From Porphyromonas sp. (GTDB lineage Bacteria; Bacteroidota; Bacteroidia; Bacteroidales; Porphyromonadaceae), in NCBI GenBank assembly GCA_003640335.1, contig RBKG01000024.1, forward strand, positions 1 through 7,392: a stretch of 7,392 nucleotides of DNA, written 5' to 3'. Shown in pieces: positions 1 through 5,009 of this stretch (within the stretch, counting starts at the first letter, position 1; each line of letters opens with the position of its first letter). The translations under genes were made by a program, and so were the position numbers. The notes under the pieces are model-generated. The model was not told the DNA's origin and did no database searches. It worked only from the letters and a program-made list of their open reading frames with translations.

Positions 1-43
1 TTTTGCCTACTAGCTCAAGTAGGCTGTTAAAAATCTTTCCCAT
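1..43 (-). CDS. 5' end of a downstream gene, product unknown (partial)
   Basis: An ATG at 43-41 on the minus strand opens a frame with no stop through to the window edge. The 14 codons seen read MGKIFNSLLELVGK, which I cannot assign to a family. The start lies 30 nt past the galE terminator hairpin, in the same direction, behind a very AT-rich stretch (51-70) typical of Bacteroidetes starts that lack a Shine-Dalgarno sequence. A possible TTG (-33) sits in the terminator loop at 88-86, followed 21 nt later by AT-rich TATAAATA, so a promoter overlapping the terminator is conceivable but weak. With only 14 codons, a chance open frame cannot be excluded. The plus-strand inverted repeat GCCTACT/AGTAGGC at 5-24 falls inside these codons. 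Confidence 0.4.
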   Translation of the reverse strand, partial: MGKIFNSLLELVGK

Positions 44-66
44 AATTGTGATTAATTATTTATAGT

Positions 67-107
67 TAAAAGAAAGGGGTTGTCGCAAAACACTGTGACA
101 ACCCCTT
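67..107 (-). terminator. Rho-independent terminator after galE
   Basis: An 11-bp perfect inverted repeat pairs 74-84 with 97-107 (AAGGGGTTGTC / GACAACCCCTT) around a 12-nt loop. Read on the minus strand, the stem is followed by CTTTCTTTTAAC, giving a U-rich tail. The plus-strand side (gagttaattt) is less U-rich, so the signal points toward stopping transcription of the purB-engB-galE cluster. It begins 28 nt after the galE stop codon. Confidence 0.85.
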
Positions 108-134
108 GAGTTAATTTATCTGATATTTGAATAA

Positions 135-1169
135 TTAAGCTTTGCTCTGCAAATGTTGTTGCCAAGCCCAAGCACTCTTGAGGGTGTCAGCTAAAGTTTC
201 CTTAGCACACCAACCAAGGACCTCATTCGCCTTTTGTGGATTTGCCCATACTTGTTCGATATCACCTTCGCGACGTTCTACGATGCGATGAGGAACTTTC
301 ACTCCTGTAACCTCTTCGAAGGTATTGATGAGTTCAAGTACGCTTACACCACGACCCGTACCGATGTTGAATGTTTCAAGAGAGTCGCTGTGGCTACTAG
401 GGCTAATCATGCGCTCAACAGCAATGACATGGGCGCGTGCTAAGTCTACTACATTGATGTAGTCACGTATGCACGAGCCATCAGGCGTATTGTAGTCATC
501 GCCAAAGACACTTAGCTCCTTGCGAATACCTGCAGCCGTCTGTGTGAGGTAAGGGATAAGGTTCTGAGGTACTCCGATAGGAAGTTCGCCTATTAGTGCT
601 GAAGGGTGAGCTCCGATAGGGTTGAAGTAGCGGAGTAGGATAGCCTTATACTTAGCACCAGCATAGATAGCATCGCGAAGTATCTCCTCGTTAATTTGCT
701 TAGTATTGCCATAAGGAGAGAGGGCTTCCTGTACGGGAGCATCTTCTGTAACGGGCAATATCTCTGGCTGACCGTAGACAGTGCAAGATGAAGAGAAGAC
801 GATACCCTTAGTGCCATGTCGCTCCATAGCTTCAAGCATCACAATCAGAGATAATAGGTTATTGCGGTAGTACTTCAGAGGTTGCTGTACGCTCTCACCT
901 ACAGCCTTAGACGCTGCAAAGTGAATGACACCGACGATATCTTTGTTTTCGCTGAAGATGCGTTCTACAGCCTCTGCGTCATTGCAATCAGCTTCGTAGA
1001 ACGTAGGGCGAACACCTGTAATCGCTTCGATGCCATCAAGTACTCCGATGTTAGAGTTGGATAGGTTATCCATAGATACAACCTTATACCCTGCGTTGAT
1101 TAGTTCGACTGTGGTGTGTGAGCCGATGTAGCCCGTACCGCCAGTAACGAGAATAGTTCCCTTAGACAT
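135..1169 (-). CDS. galE: UDP-glucose 4-epimerase
   Basis: This is a cytoplasmic NAD-dependent extended-SDR enzyme that interconverts UDP-glucose and UDP-galactose (Leloir pathway and supply of galactose for surface glycans). The 344-aa length is usual (E. coli GalE is 338). The Rossmann glycine motif GGTGYIG is at residues 10-16, and the FAASKAVGES segment follows at about 84-93. The catalytic serine region VFSSSCTVYG is at 124-133, and the Tyr-x-x-x-Lys pair is Y153 and K157. GDDYNTPDGSCIRDYI near 223-238 is a strong GalE signature. The position equivalent to E. coli Y299 and human C307 appears to be V307 (in EQVWAN), so N-acetylated UDP-hexosamines may also be accepted; that is inference. 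The gene starts with ATG 21 nt after engB, stops with TAA, and is the last gene before the terminator at 74-107. No Shine-Dalgarno sequence is evident. Confidence 0.95.
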   Translation of the reverse strand: MSKGTILVTGGTGYIGSHTTVELINAGYKVVSMDNLSNSNIGVLDGIEAITGVRPTFYEADCNDAEAVERIFSENKDIVGVIHFAASKAVGESVQQPLKYYRNNLLSLIVMLEAMERHGTKGIVFSSSCTVYGQPEILPVTEDAPVQEALSPYGNTKQINEEILRDAIYAGAKYKAILLRYFNPIGAHPSALIGELPIGVPQNLIPYLTQTAAGIRKELSVFGDDYNTPDGSCIRDYINVVDLARAHVIAVERMISPSSHSDSLETFNIGTGRGVSVLELINTFEEVTGVKVPHRIVERREGDIEQVWANPQKANEVLGWCAKETLADTLKSAWAWQQHLQSKA

Positions 1170-1190
1170 AGCTCTTAAATGCTTAGTATT

Positions 1191-1793
1191 TTATGAAATG
1201 ATAGTCTTGTTTATATCCTCAATATAGTTGAGAAGTTCGTCTCTACCTTCTTTGGCTTCACTACTAGTAATGAAGATAGGTGGCAGTTCTTCCCAACTTT
1301 CTAATAAAGTTTGTTTGTAGGCTTCTATATTGCTTGCTAGCTTCCCTTTGCTGAGTTTATCTGCTTTCGTGAAGACAAGCGCAAAAGGAACTCCATTCTC
1401 GCCAGCCCATTCGATAAACTCAAGGTCAATCTTTTGAGGTTCGTGGCGACAGTCTAGTAAGATAAATAGATTGGTAAGCTGTTCGCGTTCTAGAATGTAG
1501 TCCTCAATAATGCTTTTGAGACGTTCCCTATTGCTTTGACCTACACGAGCAAAACCATAACCGGGAAGGTCTACAAGGTGCCATTCATTATTGATTAAGA
1601 AATGGTTAATCAGTTGCGTCTTACCCGGTTTCTGTGACGTCATTGCTAGCCCCTTGCGCTGTGTTAGCATGTTAATAAGGCTTGACTTCCCTACGTTACT
1701 TCTCCCGATAAATGCATATTCGGGAAGAGTGCTTGCAGGGCACTTCTTGACGTCTGTATTGCTTATGACAAACTCTGCCGATTTAATTATCAT
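1191..1793 (-). CDS. engB: Ribosome biogenesis GTP-binding protein EngB/YsxC/YihA
   Basis: This is a small TRAFAC-class GTPase. In the family it binds the 50S subunit and is needed for large-subunit assembly, and it is usually essential. The 200-aa length is typical. All G motifs are visible: G1/P-loop GRSNVGKSS at 30-38, the G2 region TSQKPGKTQ at 52-60, G3 [10 protein letters not shown] at 75-84, G4 TKAD at 142-145, and G5-like TSSEAKEG at 176-183. The PGKTQ and PGYGFA segments separate EngB from Era and EngA. The ATG follows the purB stop by only 3 nt (TAA-GCT-ATG on the minus strand), so translation is probably coupled to purB. No Shine-Dalgarno sequence is present and nothing is unusual about the gene. 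Confidence 0.96.
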   Translation of the reverse strand: MIIKSAEFVISNTDVKKCPASTLPEYAFIGRSNVGKSSLINMLTQRKGLAMTSQKPGKTQLINHFLINNEWHLVDLPGYGFARVGQSNRERLKSIIEDYILEREQLTNLFILLDCRHEPQKIDLEFIEWAGENGVPFALVFTKADKLSKGKLASNIEAYKQTLLESWEELPPIFITSSEAKEGRDELLNYIEDINKTIIS

Positions 1794-1796
1794 AGC

Positions 1797-3131
1797 TTAA
1801 TAACCTAGGTAGTTTGCAGGAGAGATGACACGCATCTCTGCCTTTACAGCTTCGCTCACATCAAGAGTTTCAATGAATGCGGCGATGCTTGACTCTGTAA
1901 TGGCTTCGTTCGTTCTAGTGAGCGCCTTCAATGCCTCATAAGGCTTTGGATAGCCTTCTCTGCGTAGTATTGTTTGCAGAGCTTCGGCCACGACTGCCCA
2001 GTTTTTGTCTAGGTCTGCTTGCAGAGACTCTCTGTGTAGAAGAAGCTTTCCTAAGCCCTTAGCGAGGCTAGCAAAAGCAATAAGCGTGTGTGCAAGAGGT
2101 ACACCGATGTTGCGAAGTACAGTCGAGTCTGTTAGGTCTCGTTGTAGACGAGAGACTGGCAACTTTCTTGATAAATGCCCGAAGATAGCATTAGCAAGAC
2201 CTAGGTTGCCTTCTGCATTTTCGAAGTCAATAGGATTAACCTTGTGAGGCATCGCAGACGAACCCACCTCGCCTTCTTTGATTTTTTGCTTGAAGTAATC
2301 CATAGAGATATACATCCACATATCTCTAGCAAGGTCTAGCATAATCGTATTGATACGTTCGTAAGCATCAAAAAGAGCTGCCGTATAATCGTAGTTAGAG
2401 ATTTGTGTGGTATAGCTTTCTCTCTCAATGCCGAGGCTTGAAACGAATTTATTAGCAAAGCTCAACCAATCATGCTTAGGGAAAGCGATAAGGTGAGCAT
2501 TCATATTACCTGTTGCTCCTCCGAACTTGGCTGTATGAGGTACACGAAGTAGTTCGCTTCTCTGTTGCTCAAGGCGGTAAACAAACACCATAATTTCCTT
2601 ACCTAAGCGTGTAGGGCTAGCTGGCTGACCATGAGTGCGTGCGAGCATAGGAATGTCTGCCCATTCTTCAGCGTATGCTTTCAGCGTCGCGATGATGGCA
2701 TCGAGCTGAGGGAGGTAAACCTCATGCAGGCTCTCACGCTGCATCATAGGGAAAGAAGTATTGTTGATATCCTGACTCGTTAGACCAAAGTGAATGAACT
2801 CTTTCTCTTCAGTCAGCCCTAGTAGGTCAAATTGTTCCTTGAGGAAGTATTCTACAGCCTTTACATCGTGGTTGGTTACAGACTCAATCTCTTTAATGCG
2901 CTTAGCATCTTCAAGGCTGAGGTCTTGGTAAATCTTATGTAATCTTTCGGGCTTAACTTTTTCTTTTACCCCTTTGAGTTGAGGAAGCTCATCGCATAGA
3001 GCAAGGAAATACAGTACTTCTACACGTACTCGATAGCGGATAAGCGCTTCTTCGCTGAAGTAGCGACTGAGGGATGAACTTTGACGGTGATAACGTCCGT
3101 CAATAGGGGAAACAGCTAATAGTTGGTCCAT
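1797..3131 (-). CDS. purB: Adenylosuccinate lyase
   Basis: The enzyme cleaves SAICAR to AICAR and adenylosuccinate to AMP, each time releasing fumarate. It therefore acts twice in purine synthesis and is expected to be a cytoplasmic homotetramer. The 444 aa and N-terminus beginning near SPIDGRY resemble the long E. coli-type PurB rather than the shorter B. subtilis type. Superfamily motifs are all present: TNHDVKAVEY near 86-95, TSQD at 118-121, ARTHGQPASPT at 164-174 with the acid/base histidine H167, and the mobile signature loop GSSAMPHKVNP at 290-300 with a catalytic serine (S291 or S292). The ATG at 3131 gives MDQLLAVSPIDGRY, the normal family N-terminus. A TACCTTTG -7 box lies about 30 nt upstream, and the MITE-like element at 3196-3369 sits just beyond it. 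This is the first gene of the purB-engB-galE cluster. Confidence 0.96.
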   Translation of the reverse strand: MDQLLAVSPIDGRYHRQSSSLSRYFSEEALIRYRVRVEVLYFLALCDELPQLKGVKEKVKPERLHKIYQDLSLEDAKRIKEIESVTNHDVKAVEYFLKEQFDLLGLTEEKEFIHFGLTSQDINNTSFPMMQRESLHEVYLPQLDAIIATLKAYAEEWADIPMLARTHGQPASPTRLGKEIMVFVYRLEQQRSELLRVPHTAKFGGATGNMNAHLIAFPKHDWLSFANKFVSSLGIERESYTTQISNYDYTAALFDAYERINTIMLDLARDMWMYISMDYFKQKIKEGEVGSSAMPHKVNPIDFENAEGNLGLANAIFGHLSRKLPVSRLQRDLTDSTVLRNIGVPLAHTLIAFASLAKGLGKLLLHRESLQADLDKNWAVVAEALQTILRREGYPKPYEALKALTRTNEAITESSIAAFIETLDVSEAVKAEMRVISPANYLGY

Positions 3132-3160
3132 TATGTCTATCTAATGTTATGTTTCTTTTT

Positions 3161-3168
3161 CAAAGGTA
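3161..3168 (-). promoter_or_regulatory. Candidate purB promoter -7 box (TAnnTTTG)
   Basis: Minus-strand TACCTTTG matches the Bacteroidetes -7 consensus TAnnTTTG exactly and lies 29 nt upstream of the purB ATG. That would give a short leader of about 20-25 nt. No clear -33 TTG is found at the expected 17-23 nt spacing; the region holds ATTATAAG (3195-3188) instead. The bases upstream of that are now the end of the inserted element at 3196-3369. This is an inference from consensus only. Confidence 0.45.
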
Positions 3169-3190
3169 CAATAAAGAACGGGAAAATCTT

Positions 3191-3195
3191 ATAAT
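3191..3195. repeat. Target-site duplication, left copy (ATAAT)
   Basis: Five bases directly repeated at 3370-3374, immediately outside the two ends of the 174-bp element. Read as a direct repeat the match is perfect; read as part of an inverted repeat (ATAAT against ATTAT) it has a mismatch. This favours a duplication of the target over an extended terminal repeat. Confidence 0.6.
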
Positions 3196-3369
3196 GAGAC
3201 CGCTGGGTAGTCTCCAAAAGGACAAGTTTCACTTGTTCTTTTGTGGGGCTTTGCAGAATGCGGTAATCGCAAGGCATTGAGACTGAAGGCGCAGGGAGTT
3301 TACTTGTGTAAATGACGGGGCCTGAATGTCGAAAATAACGCAGCGAGTGCCGTACTATGCAATAGTCTC
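3196..3369. mobile_element. MITE-like non-autonomous element, 174 bp, inserted at the cysE stop codon
   Basis: The segment has no meaningful ORF. It is bounded by imperfect terminal inverted repeats: left end GAGACCGCTGGGTAGT (3196-3211), right end read on the minus strand GAGACTATTGCATAGT (3369-3354), 11 of 16 identical and with mostly transition differences. It is flanked by a perfect 5-bp direct repeat ATAAT (3191-3195 and 3370-3374). Each end is also self-complementary: GAGAC/GTCTC at 3196-3214, and ACTAT/ATAGT at 3354-3366. Inside are a 12-bp hairpin (3215-3243), another GAGAC (3279-3283), a TTTAC/GTAAA hairpin (3299-3312), and a 10-bp near-repeat CGCAGsGAGT at 3290 and 3339. A transposase must act in trans. 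The 5-bp duplication and GAGACT-type ends recall IS5-family elements such as Porphyromonas IS1126, but this is from memory and unverified. A native structured intergenic RNA is the alternative. Confidence 0.65.
3215..3243 (+). repeat. 12-bp hairpin inside the MITE-like element
   Basis: CAAAAGGACAAG (3215-3226) pairs with CTTGTTCTTTTG (3232-3243) around the 5-nt loop TTTCA. Eleven pairs are Watson-Crick and one is G-U when read as plus-strand RNA; on the minus strand that pair becomes an A-C mismatch. The fold is therefore best on the plus strand, opposite to the surrounding genes. No clean U-tract follows on either strand, so it is not called a terminator. Confidence 0.6.
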
Positions 3370-4264
3370 ATAATGGTCTACTTAATGATTGACCAGCAGG
3401 TACATCTTCTGTAATCCACATATTGGCTCCTATGCGTGCAGACTCGCCAATGTTTATGCGTCCTAATAGGGTTGTGTTGGAGTACACGATAACATTATCT
3501 CCTATTATAGGATGGCGTTCAATCCCTTTGATTAAACTGCCGTCATCTGCTTTAGGAAAACTTTTTGCGCCGAGTGTAACTCCCTGATAGAGTTTGACAC
3601 GTGAGCCTATAATGCAAGTTGCTCCAATAACTACTCCTGTGCCGTGGTCAATAAAGAAAGACTCTCCTATGCGCGCTGCAGGATGAATGTCAATGCCTGT
3701 TTCGCTGTGTGCAATCTCAGAGATAATGCGAGGGAGAAGTGGTACTTGGAGTTCGTACAGCTTGTGCGCAATACGATGATAAGTAATGGCTTTAAGGCTA
3801 GGATAACAGCAAATTATTTCTCCTATAGACTCTGCTGCAGGGTCTCCTTGGTAGGCGGCTTCTACGTCAAGAGCTAGCATGCGTCTAAGCTCTGGAAGGT
3901 AGCTAATGAATGCGCCTGCTATGTTGAGAGCTTTATACTCTTGTTCGGAGTTACAGCTTTCGCCCTTGCATATTTCCTGCTCAGCAAAACACAGACTATA
4001 TAGGATTTGCTTGGCTAGTACTCGATGCATACGCTCGACAGCTACTCCTAGATGGTAGGTAATAGTCGAGTCGTGCAAACTTGATGAACTATAATAACCC
4101 GGAAAGATAGTTGAGCGTACTAATGCAATAAACTCTCGCACCGCTTGTTCGCTAGGGAGGGCTTGTCCTTCTGGATTGTGGTGGTAGAGTCCTTCGTAGC
4201 TTTGTGGTTGAGAGAGTTTATCTACAACAGAGTTTATCGTTGCGTTATTGAGGCTATAATTCAT
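3368..4264 (-). CDS. cysE: Serine O-acetyltransferase
   Basis: The enzyme transfers acetyl from acetyl-CoA to L-serine to make O-acetylserine, the first step of cysteine synthesis. The 298-aa protein has a helical N-terminal part (about 1-185) with the SATase-typical DPAA at 141-144, then a left-handed beta-helix of hexapeptide repeats from about 190. Catalytic residues align with E. coli CysE: D192 (in GIDIHP) and H207 (in FIDHGTG) keep the 15-residue spacing of D143/H158. KLYQGVTLGAKSFP (224-237) and ERHPIIGDNV (249-258) are further signatures. Cysteines at 92, 99 and 104 form a small cluster in the N-terminal part. The start is an ATG 5 nt after the glycosyltransferase stop. The TGA stop is half supplied by the MITE-like element. 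Without the insertion the frame would end at the same residue with TAA, so the protein is not truncated. Confidence 0.94.
   Translation of the reverse strand: MNYSLNNATINSVVDKLSQPQSYEGLYHHNPEGQALPSEQAVREFIALVRSTIFPGYYSSSSLHDSTITYHLGVAVERMHRVLAKQILYSLCFAEQEICKGESCNSEQEYKALNIAGAFISYLPELRRMLALDVEAAYQGDPAAESIGEIICCYPSLKAITYHRIAHKLYELQVPLLPRIISEIAHSETGIDIHPAARIGESFFIDHGTGVVIGATCIIGSRVKLYQGVTLGAKSFPKADDGSLIKGIERHPIIGDNVIVYSNTTLLGRINIGESARIGANMWITEDVPAGQSLSRPL
3370..3374. repeat. Target-site duplication, right copy (ATAAT), overlapping cysE
   Basis: This is the second copy of ATAAT. On the minus strand it supplies part of the last cysE codons: TTA (Leu298) comes from 3373-3371, and the first T of the stop codon from 3370. 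The remaining GA of the TGA stop is the first two bases of the inserted element. Confidence 0.6.
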
Positions 4265-4269
4265 CTAGT

Positions 4270-5004
4270 CTAACGTTTTGTTTTGAGGAAAAGAAATAGG
4301 AAGTGCCAAAGAATAGTCGTGCAGAGTCCATAGTGTGAGCGCATTACTCGGAAGCGTTCTATCAGGCTTGCTCTATGGTTATTCGTGGTTGTCCCTTCGT
4401 GAAGATATAGAGATAGGGGAGCATCTATTCTGCAATATGAATGAGCTCTTTTCATGACTCTGATGCACCAATCTATATCTGCTGAGAAGCGATATTGTAA
4501 GTCGTACTCAGGGCATAGTGTCTTCTTTGCGATAAAACTCTGATGACAAACCAACATACCCTTGCGGAATGACCGCCAATTGAGCTGATGAGGAGGACGC
4601 AGACGGCGTGGTCCTAGGACTTCATCATGCTCATTGATAAGCATGCAATCCCCATAGATAATATCGGGTAATTCATTGCCTTTTGATAATGCCTCTGCAA
4701 GCATAGTCTCCACTGTATCTTCTTTGGGGAGAGCATCGCCTGCATTTAAGAACCAAACATACTCACCTGTCGCTTGTCTTAATCCCTTGTTCATAGCATC
4801 ATAGATACCTTTATCGGGTTCGCTGATGCAAATAGCTTGGGGGCTTATTTCGTGAACCAAATTCAAGGTGTTATCTCGGCTTGCTCCGTCAATGATAATG
4901 TACTCTATATGTGGATAGGTTTGACGGCTAACGCTACGAAGCGTTCGCTCTATGGTTTGCTCAGCTTGGTAGCAAACCGTGATTATTGATACTTTAATAT
5001 CCAT
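4270..5004 (-). CDS. Family 2 (GT-A fold) glycosyltransferase
   Basis: This is an inverting glycosyltransferase that should move a sugar from a nucleotide-sugar donor to an acceptor at the inner face of the membrane, probably in surface polysaccharide or glycan assembly. Donor and acceptor cannot be read from the sequence. The GT-A start VSIITVCYQAEQTIERTL is at 5-22, the nucleotide-binding aspartate in IIDGASRDNT is D39, and EPDKGIYDAMNKG spans 62-74. FLNAGD (85-90) takes the place of the DxD metal site, and SADIDW is at 174-179 after the CHQ at 153-155. This pattern resembles the WcaE/PGL-type branch of GT2. A short hydrophobic tail at about 229-240 may attach it to the membrane. The 244 aa are complete. 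It lies 5 nt after the CLC gene and 5 nt before cysE, so it is cotranscribed, although neither neighbour makes glycans. It stops with TAG. Confidence 0.88.
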   Translation of the reverse strand: MDIKVSIITVCYQAEQTIERTLRSVSRQTYPHIEYIIIDGASRDNTLNLVHEISPQAICISEPDKGIYDAMNKGLRQATGEYVWFLNAGDALPKEDTVETMLAEALSKGNELPDIIYGDCMLINEHDEVLGPRRLRPPHQLNWRSFRKGMLVCHQSFIAKKTLCPEYDLQYRFSADIDWCIRVMKRAHSYCRIDAPLSLYLHEGTTTNNHRASLIERFRVMRSHYGLCTTILWHFLFLFLKTKR

Positions 5005-5009
5005 TGAAG

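Noticed and set aside
5..24. Inverted repeat GCCTACT/AGTAGGC with a 6-nt loop, as a second terminator
   Set aside because: It lies inside the first codons of the minus-strand frame opening at 43, and neither strand has a proper U-tract directly after it in view.
2005..2247. Plus-strand open frame antisense to purB
   Set aside because: The arginine- and serine-rich translation has no domain signature, and the opposite strand encodes the conserved PurB core.
3215..3243. Rho-independent terminator for cysE
   Set aside because: On the minus strand the stem contains an A-C mismatch and is followed by GAGACTACCC rather than a T-run.
3196..3369. tRNA, riboswitch or other known RNA gene in the cysE-purB gap
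   Set aside because: No cloverleaf, T-loop or known riboswitch core is evident. The flanking direct repeat and terminal inverted repeats fit an inserted element better, though a structured RNA cannot be excluded by eye.
3368..3400. Truncation of CysE by the insertion
   Set aside because: Reconstruction of the empty site gives a stop at the same codon (TAA), so the 298-residue protein is the ancestral length.
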